Shown here piece after piece: positions 1 through 8,880 of a DNA stretch of 64,000 bases. The notes below the pieces were generated by a model. The model was given only the letters and a program-made list of their open reading frames with translations. It was not told where the DNA came from and searched no databases. The DNA is from Occultella aeris (lineage in GTDB: Bacteria > Actinomycetota > Actinomycetes > Actinomycetales > Beutenbergiaceae), in the NCBI RefSeq assembly GCF_902703175.1, contig NZ_CACRYJ010000062.1, forward strand, positions 1-64,000, given 5' to 3'. Within the stretch, counting starts at the first letter, position 1. Each line of letters begins with the position of its first letter. The position numbers and the translations under genes are program-made.

Positions 1-28
1 GGGGTGAGTGGGGCAGCAGAGGCCTGCG

Positions 29-1051
29 TCAGGACGGGCGCGGGCAGGCGGCCGTTGAGTCCCGGACGATCAGTTCCGGGCTGAACAGCAACTCCGTCCG
101 CGGCGGGTTCGCGCCGGCGATCTCGGCGAGCATCGTGTTCACCACGGCCATGGACATCGCGTCCACGCTCTGGCGGATCGTGGTCAGGGGCGGGTCCGTG
201 AACGCCATCAGCGGGGAGTCGTCGTACCCGACCACAGAGACGTCCTCCGGCACGGACAGGCCGCGCGAGCGCACCGCCCGGATCGCGCCGAGCGCCATCA
301 GGTCCGAGCCGCAGACGATCGCGGTGTGACCGCTCTCGAGCAGCTCGGTGGCGGCGGCCTGCCCACCCTCCACGCTGAACAGGCTGGTCGCGATGTGCGG
401 CGCGGCGTCGGTGATGCCGAGCCGCTCGGACAGGGCGCGGCTGAACCCCTCCATCTTCCGGGTCGCCGGCAGGAACCGCTGCGGGCCGATCGCCAGGCCG
501 ATCTTCGAGTGGCCTTGGGAGATCAGGTGCCGGACCGCCAGGTCCATGCTGCCGACGTCGTCGGAGGAGATCGAGGGCGCGTCCAGTTCGGCCACGAAGC
601 CGTTGACGAGCACCAACGGGGTACCGAGGCTCCGCAGTCGTTGGTAGCGGTCCGGCGCCGCCTGGGTATCGGCGTGCAGTCCGGACACGAAGATGATCCC
701 GTCCACCCCGTGGTCGAGGAGCATCTGGACGTACTCGTCCTCGGTGGTACCGCCGGGGGACTGCGTGCACAGCAACGGGGTGTACCCGGCGTGCGCGAGC
801 GCGGACTCGATCTTCTGCGCGAAGTTCGGGAACACCGGGTTCGTCAGCTCCGGGACCACCAGCCCGATCAGTCCGGCGGATCGGCGCCGCAGCTTCTCCG
901 GCCGCTCGTAGCCGAGCACGTCCAGGGCGGCGAGTACGGCCTGGCGGGTGTCCGCGGAGACGCCGGCCTTGCCGTTCAGCACCCTGGACACGGTGGCGGT
1001 GCTGACGCCGGCCTGTTCGGCCAGATCGGTGAGAGTGGTACGCGTGGGCAC
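29..1051 (-). CDS. LacI-family transcriptional repressor of the adjacent alpha-glucoside importer
   Basis: A 340-residue LacI/GalR regulator. Residues about 5-27 form the N-terminal helix-turn-helix (LTDLAEQAGVSTATVSRVLN), a hinge follows at about 50-58, and the rest is a periplasmic-binding-protein-like effector domain ending in a typical SVVGYDDSP segment. I chose the GTG at 1051 because AAGGAGGT lies just upstream; an ATG at 1168 is open in the same frame but lies beyond the divergent promoter and the operator dyads. It is transcribed away from the maltose-type importer, which is the usual layout for a local repressor. The sugar effector is inferred from context (maltose or another alpha-glucoside). 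Confidence 0.93.
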   Translation of the reverse strand: MPTRTTLTDLAEQAGVSTATVSRVLNGKAGVSADTRQAVLAALDVLGYERPEKLRRRSAGLIGLVVPELTNPVFPNFAQKIESALAHAGYTPLLCTQSPGGTTEDEYVQMLLDHGVDGIIFVSGLHADTQAAPDRYQRLRSLGTPLVLVNGFVAELDAPSISSDDVGSMDLAVRHLISQGHSKIGLAIGPQRFLPATRKMEGFSRALSERLGITDAAPHIATSLFSVEGGQAAATELLESGHTAIVCGSDLMALGAIRAVRSRGLSVPEDVSVVGYDDSPLMAFTDPPLTTIRQSVDAMSMAVVNTMLAEIAGANPPRTELLFSPELIVRDSTAACPRPS

Positions 1052-1122
1052 TGGACCTCCTTGTCCTGGGTAGCGGTCCGTCCCGCAGGGTACTTGGCCG
1101 GGGGGCCGCCGTGACAACGGTT

Positions 1123-1148
1123 CTGTAACGACAATCTGAAAGTTACAG
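1123..1148. promoter_or_regulatory. Inverted repeat CTGTAAC-N12-GTTACAG, candidate operator
   Basis: Perfect 7-bp arms at 1123-1129 and 1142-1148 sit between the divergent LacI regulator and the importer, just upstream of the proposed importer promoter. The arms extend outward with one mismatch. It could be a second operator or an activator site. Confidence 0.5.
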
Positions 1149-1154
1149 CAAGGA

Positions 1155-1185
1155 CTTGCAAGATCCAAGCCGGAGCGGTTACGGT
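1155..1185 (+). promoter_or_regulatory. Importer promoter with a LacI-type operator CTTGCAAG over the -35 box
   Basis: TTGCAA (1156-1161) and TACGGT (1180-1185) are separated by 18 bp and fit a -35/-10 pair. The -35 is embedded in the 8-bp palindrome CTTGCAAG (1155-1162); GCAAG-GA-CTTGC overlaps it. CTTGCA-containing operators are known for MalR-type LacI repressors of actinomycetes. Repressor binding here would block RNA polymerase; the role is inferred. Confidence 0.55.
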
Positions 1186-1261
1186 CTCGTCATCCGGGCG
1201 ACGCTGTGGTCACAAACTGCCCCGCGTCGCCACATACGTGGACACATTTCAGGAGAGTCGG

Positions 1262-2521
1262 ATGCGACGGAGCATTGTCATCACCGCGGCGGTGGGCCTC
1301 ACCATGGCCCTGGCCGCCTGCGGTGGCGGAACGGGTAGTGGCGAGGACGAGACCACCGCCGGCGCCGAGGAGACCACCGAGGACGGCGGCTCGGCCGGCA
1401 CCCTCACCATCTGGGCGGACGAGTTCCGTGCGGCAGCCCTCACCGACATCGTGGCCCAGTTCGAGGAGGACAAGGGCGTCACGGTCGAGATCGTCGAGAA
1501 GAACTTCGACGACATCAAGGACGAGTTCATCGCCCAGGCGCCCACCGGCGAGGGTCCGGACATCATCGTCGGCGCCCACGACTGGTCCGGCGAACTCGTC
1601 ACGAACGGTCTGGTCAGCCCGGTCGAACTCGGCGACGCGGCGGCCGACTTCTCCGAGGTCGCCGTCAACGCCTTCACCTACGAGGGCTCCGTGTACGGCG
1701 TCCCGTACGGCATCGAGAACATCGCGCTGGTGCGCAACAACGCGCTCGCGTCGGACACCCCGGCCACCTTCGACGAACTGATCGCGCAGGGTGAGGCCTC
1801 CGGCGCCGAGTACCCGGTGCTGATCCAGATGGGCGAGGAGGGCGACGCCTTCCACATGTACCCGCTGCAGACCTCGTTCGGTGCCCCGGTGTTCGCCACC
1901 GACGACACCGGCTCCTACATCCCCGAGCTCGCGCTCGGTGGCGACGCCGGAACCGCGTTCGCGGACTACCTCGCCTCGATCGGCCAGGCCGGCTCCGGCG
2001 TGCTCGACACGGCGATCACTGCGGACATCGCCCGTGAGGCGTTCGCCAACGGCGAGTCCCCGTATATCCTCACCGGGCCGTGGAACATCGCTCCGTTCAC
2101 GGACGCCGGCATCGACGTCACCGTCCTGCCCATCCCGAGCGCAGGCGGCGAGCCCGCCGCACCGTTCGTGGGCGTGCAGGGTTTCTACGTGAACTCGTAC
2201 TCCGAGAACGCGATCCTCGCGAACGAGTTCCTCATCAACTACGCGGCCACCGAGGACGTCCAGGTCGCCATGTATGAGACCGGCGGCCGGATCCCGGCGC
2301 TGACCGCGGCTGCGGAGGCCGTCTCGGACGACCCGATCGCGGCCGGCTTCGTCGCCGCCGGCGAGATCGGTGTGCCGATGCCGTCGCTGCCGCAGATGAA
2401 CTCGGTCTGGGCCTTCTGGGGGGTCACGGAGGCGAACCTGGTCTCCGGTGTCGCCACCGACCCGGCCGCTGCCTGGGCCACGATGGTGGAGAACATCCAG
2501 GGCGCGATCGACGCGGCCTGA
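1262..2521 (+). CDS. Maltose/alpha-glucoside ABC transporter substrate-binding lipoprotein (MalE-like)
   Basis: A 419-residue family-1 extracellular solute-binding protein. It starts with a short lipoprotein signal: two arginines, a hydrophobic stretch and lipobox LAAC with the lipidated Cys at residue 20. A Gly/Glu/Thr-rich linker then leads into the binding domain (LTIWADEFRAAALTDIVAQF). The ATG at 1262 has AGGAGA six bases upstream, and the upstream ATG at 1238 would place the signal peptide internally. It is followed by MalF- and MalG-like permeases, so it should capture malto-oligosaccharides outside the membrane. The order and the MalF architecture support the sugar class; the exact ligand is not visible. 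No ATPase gene lies nearby, so a shared MsiK-type ATPase is likely. Confidence 0.9.
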   Translation: MRRSIVITAAVGLTMALAACGGGTGSGEDETTAGAEETTEDGGSAGTLTIWADEFRAAALTDIVAQFEEDKGVTVEIVEKNFDDIKDEFIAQAPTGEGPDIIVGAHDWSGELVTNGLVSPVELGDAAADFSEVAVNAFTYEGSVYGVPYGIENIALVRNNALASDTPATFDELIAQGEASGAEYPVLIQMGEEGDAFHMYPLQTSFGAPVFATDDTGSYIPELALGGDAGTAFADYLASIGQAGSGVLDTAITADIAREAFANGESPYILTGPWNIAPFTDAGIDVTVLPIPSAGGEPAAPFVGVQGFYVNSYSENAILANEFLINYAATEDVQVAMYETGGRIPALTAAAEAVSDDPIAAGFVAAGEIGVPMPSLPQMNSVWAFWGVTEANLVSGVATDPAAAWATMVENIQGAIDAA

Positions 2522-2676
2522 TCGGACGCGGGTGGGCCGGCCGTGACGGGCGGCCGGTCCACCCCACCTTCTCGCTCCGCTGCGTCGCTCCTGGTCCAGG
2601 GGCGACGGGGCGCTGCCGGTCCTACTGTTCAGATCAAGGCACGTGACGTCGCGTGCCACCGCCCGGGAGGCTCCTC

Positions 2677-4323
2677 TTGGCACGCACGAACGGCCGCGAC
2701 GCGGCGGACTCCACCAGCACGCCGCGGGATGTCTCGAAGGACCTCACGGCCGCCGAGGTAGCGATCACCGGACGCGGCACCACGTCGCACGCCCGCGAGA
2801 TGGGGCCGTACTTCCTGGTCAAACTCGCCGTGCTGGCGCTGATCAACGCCTTCGGTCTGTTCGTGATCTTCTCCGCCTGGCAGGTCAGCCACTGGGGCAT
2901 CCTCGGCTCGATGGTCGCGATCCTGATCGTGGCCAACTGGGTCTACTTCTCCAAGCGGATGATCGCCGCCAAGTACCTCTTCCCGGGCCTGGTCTTCCTG
3001 CTCGTCTACCAGTTGTTCACGATGGGCTACACCGCCTACATCAGCTTCACGAACTACGGGACCGGCCACAACGCCACCCGCGAGGACGCGATCGCCGCGA
3101 ACCTCGCTCAGAACGAGAACCGCGTGCCGGACTCGCCGAGCTATCCGCTCACCGTGGTCACGGGCGAGGACGGCGAACTCGGCTTCGCGATCATCGACGA
3201 CGATGACGAGGTGCTGGTCGGCACCGAGGAGCAGACCTTCGAGGCGGCGCCGGATGCCACGGTCGCCGACGGCGACGTCACCGAGGTCCCCGGCTACAGC
3301 GTCCTCACCTTCGGGGAGGTCCTCGAGCAGCAGAACGAGATCACCTCCCTGCGGGTCGGGTTCGACGATGTCGACGAGGGCAGCATCCGCACCCAGGACG
3401 GCTCCACCGGGTACCTGTACCGTTCCGTCCTCACCTATGACGAGGCCACCGGCGCCATCACGAACACCGACACCGGCGTCGTCTACTCCGACAACGGCGA
3501 GGGGTCCTTCGAGGCGGAGGACGGTTCGACCCTGGTGGTCGGCTGGCGGGTGGCGGTCGGGTTCGACAACTTCACGAAGATGTTCACCGACTCCCGACTC
3601 AGCGGGCCGTTCCTGTCCGTGCTGGTGTGGACGTTCGTGTTCGCGTTCCTGTCCGTGGCGACCACGTTCTTCCTCGGCCTGTTCTTCGCGATCGTGTTCA
3701 ACCACCCGGCCGTGCGCGGACGCAAGATCATCAGGTCGCTGCTGATCCTCCCTTACGCGTTCCCCGGATTCCTCTCCGGGCTTGTCTGGGCGGGCCTGCT
3801 CAACCGAAGATTCGGGTTCATCAACCAGGTCCTGCTCGGCGGCGCGGAGATCCCGTGGCTGACCGACCCCTGGCTGGCGAAGTTGTCCGTGATCGGCGTG
3901 AACCTCTGGCTCGGCTTCCCGTACATGTTCCTGATCGCCACCGGCGCCCTGCAGGCCATCTCCTCCGACGTCTACGAGGCCGCGAAACTCGACGGCGCGA
4001 AGGCCTTCCGCACGATGCGCTCGATCACCCTGCCGCTGCTGATGATCTCCGTGGCGCCGCTGCTGATCGCCTCGTTCGCCTTCAACTTCAACAACTTCAA
4101 CCTGATCTACTTCGTCACCGAGGGCGGCCCGAACTTCCCCGGCTCGCCGATCGCCGTCGGCGCCACGGACATCCTGATCTCGATGGTCTACTCCGTCGCC
4201 ATCGAGTCGGGCACCCAGCAGTACGGCCTCGCCTCCGCGATGTCGATCCTGATCTTCGTCATGGTCGGACTGATCTCCTGGCTGGGCTTCAGACAGACCC
4301 GCAAGCTCGAGGAGGTGATCTGA
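2677..4323 (+). CDS. malF: Maltose-type ABC transporter permease, MalF-like
   Basis: A 548-residue inner-membrane permease. Three hydrophobic segments near the N terminus are followed by a long soluble loop (about residues 125-290), then the transport core. This extra loop between the third and fourth helices is the hallmark of MalF, where it contacts the binding protein. The coupling EAA loop (EAAKLDGAKAFRTMRS) lies at about 435-450. I chose TTG at 2677 because GGGAGG is placed correctly 6 nt before it; an in-frame GTG at 2653 precedes that ribosome site. The stop is 1 nt from malG, so the two should be translated together. Confidence 0.9.
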   Translation: MARTNGRDAADSTSTPRDVSKDLTAAEVAITGRGTTSHAREMGPYFLVKLAVLALINAFGLFVIFSAWQVSHWGILGSMVAILIVANWVYFSKRMIAAKYLFPGLVFLLVYQLFTMGYTAYISFTNYGTGHNATREDAIAANLAQNENRVPDSPSYPLTVVTGEDGELGFAIIDDDDEVLVGTEEQTFEAAPDATVADGDVTEVPGYSVLTFGEVLEQQNEITSLRVGFDDVDEGSIRTQDGSTGYLYRSVLTYDEATGAITNTDTGVVYSDNGEGSFEAEDGSTLVVGWRVAVGFDNFTKMFTDSRLSGPFLSVLVWTFVFAFLSVATTFFLGLFFAIVFNHPAVRGRKIIRSLLILPYAFPGFLSGLVWAGLLNRRFGFINQVLLGGAEIPWLTDPWLAKLSVIGVNLWLGFPYMFLIATGALQAISSDVYEAAKLDGAKAFRTMRSITLPLLMISVAPLLIASFAFNFNNFNLIYFVTEGGPNFPGSPIAVGATDILISMVYSVAIESGTQQYGLASAMSILIFVMVGLISWLGFRQTRKLEEVI

Positions 4324-4324
4324 C

Positions 4325-5197
4325 ATGGCCGCCGAGGCGTACGTGCAGATGAAGGGCCGCCGCTGGTGGCGCGAGGTCAGCTGGCGCTACCTGGTGGCCG
4401 TCGCCGCCGTCGTGTATGCGGCGTTCCCGATCGTGTACATCCTGTCCGCGTCGCTGTCCCCGCGGGGCACCCTGACCGGTTCGAACGAACTCTTCGCGGA
4501 CATCACCACGGCCCAGTACGAGGCCCTGTTCCAGACCCACTTCCCGCAGTGGATCGTCAACACGCTCGTGATCGGGGGCGTGACGGCCATCGCCACGGTG
4601 CTGATGGCGTCGGCCGCGGCCTACGCGTTCTCCCGGTTCCGGTTCGCTGGGCGCAACGGTGGCCTCACGTTCCTGCTCCTGGTGCAGATGTTTCCGCAGA
4701 TCCTCGCGTTCGTCGCGATCTTCCTGCTGCTGCTGAGCCTGCGCGACGTGATCCCGATCCTGGGGCTGAACTCCCGGCTCGGGCTGATCTGCGTCTACCT
4801 CGGCGGAGCGCTGGGGGCGAACACGTTCCTGATGTTCGGGTTCTTCAACTCCATCCCGAAGGAGTTGGACGAGGCCGCGAAGATCGACGGCGCCGGGCAC
4901 GCCCGGATCTTCTTCACGATCATCCTGCGGCTGGTCGCGCCGGTGCTCGCGGTCGTGGCGCTGCTGTCCTTCGTTGGTACCTTCTCCGACTACATCATCG
5001 CCGGGATCGTGCTGCAGGATCAGGACAAGCTCACGATCGCGGTGGGTCTCTACCAGTTCATCTCCGGCCAGTTCGACGCCCGCTGGGGCATCTTCGCGGC
5101 CGGCGCCGTGATCAGCGCACTGCCCGTCCTGCTGCTTTTCCTGTTCCTGCAGCGCTACATCGTGGGCGGGCTGACGGCGGGGTCGGTCAAGGGCTGA
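4325..5197 (+). CDS. malG: Maltose-type ABC transporter permease, MalG-like
   Basis: A 290-residue permease with six predicted membrane helices and the EAA coupling motif (EAAKIDGAGHARIFFTII) at about 182-199. The short C terminus LTAGSVKG matches MalG proteins. GAGGTGA before the ATG overlaps the end of malF. It forms the heterodimeric channel with the preceding permease. Its last 11 bases overlap the end of the convergent gene on the opposite strand, so the transport operon ends here without room for a hairpin. Confidence 0.92.
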   Translation: MAAEAYVQMKGRRWWREVSWRYLVAVAAVVYAAFPIVYILSASLSPRGTLTGSNELFADITTAQYEALFQTHFPQWIVNTLVIGGVTAIATVLMASAAAYAFSRFRFAGRNGGLTFLLLVQMFPQILAFVAIFLLLLSLRDVIPILGLNSRLGLICVYLGGALGANTFLMFGFFNSIPKELDEAAKIDGAGHARIFFTIILRLVAPVLAVVALLSFVGTFSDYIIAGIVLQDQDKLTIAVGLYQFISGQFDARWGIFAAGAVISALPVLLLFLFLQRYIVGGLTAGSVKG

Positions 5198-5654
5198 CGA
5201 CGTCCTGGACGGCGTGGACGACCGCGTCGACCTCAGCCTGCGTCAGGGGACCACGCCGAACGGGCACCTCGGCCATGGCTGCGCCGGTGCGTCGTTCGAG
5301 GTCCGCGCCGGTCACGCCCTCGGGTAGCAGGATCTCCCACGCGGTCACGGGGGCGGCCGCGGTGATGCCGGCCTCGGCGAGATAGGAGACGATCGACTCG
5401 AGAATGACCGCGTCGTCCTCCGGCGTTCGCTCCTCCTCCCAGGAGATCGGCGGTCGGCCGGGGCGCTCGAGTGTGACCCGAACGGGCCGCGGCACCACGC
5501 CCGAGCGGGGGCGCGCATAGCCCGGCCCGGCGGCGAACGCCATCAGCGCACCGAGTCCGTTCTCCGGCAGCGCCACCCAGTTGCCGGGACGGCCCGGGTC
5601 GTCGACCATCGCCTGCCACCGCTCCGGCTGTCGGCTCGCTGGGGTGCTGCTCAT
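5187..5654 (-). CDS. Conserved hypothetical protein, DUF5956-like
   Basis: A 155-residue soluble protein containing the stretch NWVALPENGLGALMAFAAGP, which resembles the actinobacterial DUF5956 family; I am only moderately sure of that assignment. No catalytic motif, signal peptide or membrane helix is apparent. TAACGT ends 7 nt before the ATG, so the mRNA is probably leaderless. It lies between the importer and the alpha-glucosidase, but nothing in the sequence ties it to sugar metabolism. Confidence 0.75.
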   Translation of the reverse strand: MSSTPASRQPERWQAMVDDPGRPGNWVALPENGLGALMAFAAGPGYARPRSGVVPRPVRVTLERPGRPPISWEEERTPEDDAVILESIVSYLAEAGITAAAPVTAWEILLPEGVTGADLERRTGAAMAEVPVRRGPLTQAEVDAVVHAVQDVVSP

Positions 5655-5661
5655 CGCCGCG

Positions 5662-5667
5662 ACGTTA
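5662..5667 (-). promoter_or_regulatory. -10 box TAACGT of a probable leaderless transcript
   Basis: The hexamer ends 7 nt before the ATG at 5654 and no Shine-Dalgarno sequence is present, the typical actinobacterial leaderless arrangement. Confidence 0.5.
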
Positions 5668-5717
5668 CAGTTCCGCGGCCCGGGACCGCACGCGATGCCC
5701 GACGGCGGCCGGTCGCC

Positions 5718-7445
5718 TCAGTCTTCGAGCACGGCCCACACGGCGGTGTCGGCGGGCAGGGCCTGGTGCCCCAGTTCGCCGCGGAGCTCGCCGCTGGCGA
5801 GGATCACGTCGAGCCCGTCCGGCAGCGGGATCGGGCCGTCGCTGAGGTTGACGGCCACGATGACCTGGCGGTTCGTGAACACCAGCAGGCCCTGCTCGGG
5901 GCCCCATGTGCCATCCACCCAGGCCAGCGACCCGGTGCCGAGGTCGAACTCGCGGCGTAGCCGCAGGGCCTTGCGGAACAGCTCGTAGCTGGAGCCGGCC
6001 ACGCCCTTCTGGGCGTCGAGCGCGAAGCCGGCCCACGCCGTCGGCTGCGGCAGCCAGGAGGCGCCAGTGGGTGAGAACCCGAACGCCGGGGCGTCGGCCT
6101 CCCACGGCAGCGGCACCCGGCAGCCGTCCCGGCCCTTCTCGGTGTACCCGGACCGCCAGAACGCCGGGTCCTGGCGCACGTCACCGGGCAACGCGGTGTG
6201 CTCGGGCAGCCCGAGCTCCTCACCCTGGTAGATGTAGGCCGAGCCCGGCAGAGCGAACATCAGCAGGGCGGCGGCGCGGGCGCGACGGGCGCCGAGCTCG
6301 GCGTCCGGCTGCGGGTCGTCGGCGCCGATCCCGTTCGGGCCCTTGCCCGTGGCCGGCAGGCCGAGACGGGAAGTGGCCCGCACGACGTCGTGGTTGGAGA
6401 GCACCCAGGTGGTCGGTGCGCCGACCGAGTCGCAGGCCGCCAGGCCCTCCGTGATGGAGTCCTTCAGGGCGGGCGCGGACCACTCGGTGCACAGGAAGTC
6501 GAAGTTGAATGCCTGGTGCATCTCGTCGGGGCGGATGTAGCGGGCCATCGCCTCGTCGGTGTCCGCCCACGCCTCGGCCACCAGCGCGCGGTCACCGTCG
6601 TAGGAGGCGAGCACCTCGTGCCAGCGCCGGTAGATGTCATGCACCCCGGGCTGGTCCCACATCGGCGCCGGGCCGACACCCTCTTCGCCCGCATCGTCAC
6701 CCGCGATCATCTCGGCGTGCCCGGCCCAGTCCTCGAAGCCCTGGTCCTTGACCAGTCCGTGCGCCACGTCGACGCGGAAGCCGTCCACGCCGCGGTCCAG
6801 CCAGAACCGCAGGATCGCCTCGAACTCCGCCCGGACCTCCTCGTTCTCCCAGTTCAGGTCGGGCTGGTGGACGTCGAACAGGTGCAGGTACCACTGGCCG
6901 GGGGTGCCGTCGGCATCGGCGACCCGCGTCCAGGCCGGCCCGCCGAACACGCTGCGCCAGTTGTTCGGCGCCTCGGCGCCGTCCGGTCCGCGGCCGTCAC
7001 GGAAGATGTACCGCGCCCGCTCGGGGGAGCCTGCCGGCGCGGGAAGCGCCGCGCGGAACCACGCGTGCTCGTCCGAGGTGTGGTTCGGCACCAGGTCCAC
7101 GAGCACGCGCAGGCCGAGGGTCCGCGCCCGAGCGAGGAGTGCGTCGGCGTCCTCGAGGGTCCCGAACAACGGGTCCACCTGCCGGTAGTCGGCGACGTCG
7201 TAGCCTGCGTCGTGCTGGGGGGAGGTGTAGAACGGCGAGAGCCAGACGGCGTCGACGCCGAGCCGGCTGAGATGGCCGAGGCGCGCGGTGATGCCGGGCA
7301 GGTCGCCGATCCCGTCGCCGCCCGAGTCCGCGAAGGACCGCGGATACACCTGGTAGATCACCGCGCTGCGCCACCACTGACCGCCCGGGGAGTCGGCCCG
7401 ATGGATGAGGGTGGTACGAACGTCGGGCGTGTCCTCGATCAGCAT
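5718..7445 (-). CDS. GH13 alpha-glucosidase / oligo-1,6-glucosidase-like
   Basis: A 575-residue family GH13 enzyme that cleaves terminal alpha-glucosidic bonds of malto- or isomalto-oligosaccharides, probably in the cytosol as no signal peptide is seen. The (beta/alpha)8 barrel begins at VIYQVYPRSFADSGGDGIGD. Catalytic residues are visible: nucleophile Asp226 (DGFRVDVAHG), acid/base Glu291 (LVAEAW) and transition-state Asp353 (LSNHDVVR). Its location beside the maltose-type importer makes it the likely enzyme for imported sugar, although it lies on the opposite strand with its own promoter. The ribosome site before the ATG is weak. Confidence 0.93.
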   Translation of the reverse strand: MLIEDTPDVRTTLIHRADSPGGQWWRSAVIYQVYPRSFADSGGDGIGDLPGITARLGHLSRLGVDAVWLSPFYTSPQHDAGYDVADYRQVDPLFGTLEDADALLARARTLGLRVLVDLVPNHTSDEHAWFRAALPAPAGSPERARYIFRDGRGPDGAEAPNNWRSVFGGPAWTRVADADGTPGQWYLHLFDVHQPDLNWENEEVRAEFEAILRFWLDRGVDGFRVDVAHGLVKDQGFEDWAGHAEMIAGDDAGEEGVGPAPMWDQPGVHDIYRRWHEVLASYDGDRALVAEAWADTDEAMARYIRPDEMHQAFNFDFLCTEWSAPALKDSITEGLAACDSVGAPTTWVLSNHDVVRATSRLGLPATGKGPNGIGADDPQPDAELGARRARAAALLMFALPGSAYIYQGEELGLPEHTALPGDVRQDPAFWRSGYTEKGRDGCRVPLPWEADAPAFGFSPTGASWLPQPTAWAGFALDAQKGVAGSSYELFRKALRLRREFDLGTGSLAWVDGTWGPEQGLLVFTNRQVIVAVNLSDGPIPLPDGLDVILASGELRGELGHQALPADTAVWAVLED

Positions 7446-7528
7446 CCGGCCATTGTCATCCCGGCCGCGCCCGGAGGGAAATCGGCGCGATATCCCCAGC
7501 CGTTGCCGGCCCGATCGCCGTTCGCAAG

Positions 7529-7534
7529 TAGTCT
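7529..7534 (+). promoter_or_regulatory. -10 box TAGTCT, leaderless promoter of dgt
   Basis: TAGTCT ends 6 nt before the GTG start at 7541, so transcription would begin at the start codon. No Shine-Dalgarno sequence is present. Confidence 0.6.
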
Positions 7535-7540
7535 GAGGCC

Positions 7541-8830
7541 GTGCCGGCCCAACCCCAGCGCCTCATCGGAGGCTACGACGCCGCGGACACCGACCGCTGG
7601 CTCGCCGAGCCAGGCAAATCCGCCGCCCGCACCCCCTTCGAGCGGGACCGCGCCCGGGTGGTGCACTCCTCCGCGCTGCGCCGGCTCGGAGCCAAGACCC
7701 AGGTCCTCGGACCTGGCACCGACGACTTCGCCCGGACCCGCCTGACGCACTCGCTCGAGGTGGCTCAGGTGGGCCGCGAGCTCGGGAAGTCCCTCGGCTG
7801 CGACCCGGACGTGGTGGACACCGCGTGCCTCGCGCACGACCTCGGGCACCCGCCGTTCGGGCACAACGGCGAGGTCGCCCTGGCACAGGTCGCCGCCGGC
7901 ATCGGCGGGTTCGAGGGCAACGCGCAGACCCTGCGGCTGCTCACCCGGCTCGAGCCGAAGGTGTTCACGCCCGACGGCGTGGGCGTGGGTCTGAACCTGA
8001 CCCGCGCCAGCCTGGACGCGGCCACGAAGTACCCCTGGTCGGCGGCCGACGCACCACCGAGGGCGGACGGGACGCCGTCGGGCAAGTTCGGCGTCTACGT
8101 GGACGACGCCCCCGTTTTCGCCTGGCTGCGGGAGGGCGCCCCTGACGGGGTCCGATGCATCGAGTCGCAGGTCATGGACCTCGCCGACGACATCTCCTAC
8201 TCCGTGCACGACGTGGAGGACGCCGTGTTCTCCGGCCGGGTGGATCTGCGCCGGGTGGCCGAGGACGAGGCACGCGAGCGGATCATCGCCCAGATCCGGG
8301 ACTGGTACGCCCCGGCGCTGTCCGACGAGGTCCTGGTCACGGCGATGGACGAGCTCAGCGCGCTGGACTACTGGGTGCACCGGTACGACGGCACCCGCCG
8401 CGGGCTGGCCGCGCTGAAGGACATGACCAGCCAGCTCATCGGCCGGTTCTGCGACTCCTCCGCCCGGGCCACCCGGGCCACCTACGGCGACGGTCCGCTG
8501 ATCCGCTACGACGGCAACCTCATCGTGCCCGATCACGTCCTCGCCGAGATCACCGTGCTCAAGGGCGTCGCGGCCGCGTTCGTGATGGCCCCCCGCGAGG
8601 ACGACCCGGTGTTCCGTCGGCAGCGGCTCATCCTCACCGACCTGGTCGCCGTGCTCTACGACCGCGCCGAGCTCGCCCTCGCGGAGATCTTCGCCGAGGA
8701 CTGGTCCGAGGCCACCGATGACGACATCCGGCTGCGGGTGGTCATCGACCAGGTCGCCTCGCTCACGGACCTGTCCGCCCTGCAGTGGCACGCGCAGTTG
8801 TGTGGCCCGGACGCGGGTACCGAGATCTGA
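7541..8830 (+). CDS. dgt: Deoxyguanosinetriphosphate triphosphohydrolase-like protein
   Basis: A 429-residue HD-domain dNTPase that hydrolyses dNTPs, typically dGTP, to deoxynucleoside and tripolyphosphate. The metal-binding signature is clear: RLTHSLEVAQ supplies the first His at about residue 69, CLAHDLGHPPFGHNGE gives the HD pair at about 97-110, and a later Asp follows in MDLADDISYSVHD. Length and motifs match the actinobacterial Dgt group usually encoded directly before dnaG, as here. The GTG start is chosen because the -10 box is 6 nt upstream. It ends 50 bp before the dnaG start. Confidence 0.94.
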   Translation: MPAQPQRLIGGYDAADTDRWLAEPGKSAARTPFERDRARVVHSSALRRLGAKTQVLGPGTDDFARTRLTHSLEVAQVGRELGKSLGCDPDVVDTACLAHDLGHPPFGHNGEVALAQVAAGIGGFEGNAQTLRLLTRLEPKVFTPDGVGVGLNLTRASLDAATKYPWSAADAPPRADGTPSGKFGVYVDDAPVFAWLREGAPDGVRCIESQVMDLADDISYSVHDVEDAVFSGRVDLRRVAEDEARERIIAQIRDWYAPALSDEVLVTAMDELSALDYWVHRYDGTRRGLAALKDMTSQLIGRFCDSSARATRATYGDGPLIRYDGNLIVPDHVLAEITVLKGVAAAFVMAPREDDPVFRRQRLILTDLVAVLYDRAELALAEIFAEDWSEATDDDIRLRVVIDQVASLTDLSALQWHAQLCGPDAGTEI

Positions 8831-8868
8831 GCCTCCGCCACCGCGCCGGTACCCGGCCGGATCCGGCT

Positions 8869-8874
8869 TACACT
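8869..8874 (+). promoter_or_regulatory. -10 box TACACT, leaderless promoter of dnaG
   Basis: TACACT ends 6 nt before the dnaG ATG at 8881. It allows primase expression independent of the preceding dgt gene. Confidence 0.6.
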
Positions 8875-8880
8875 CGGCCC

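Noticed and set aside
1190-4326. Long minus-strand frames (497 and 565 codons) across the importer genes
   Set aside because: Mirror frames of the GC-rich malE and malF genes with no ribosome site or domain.
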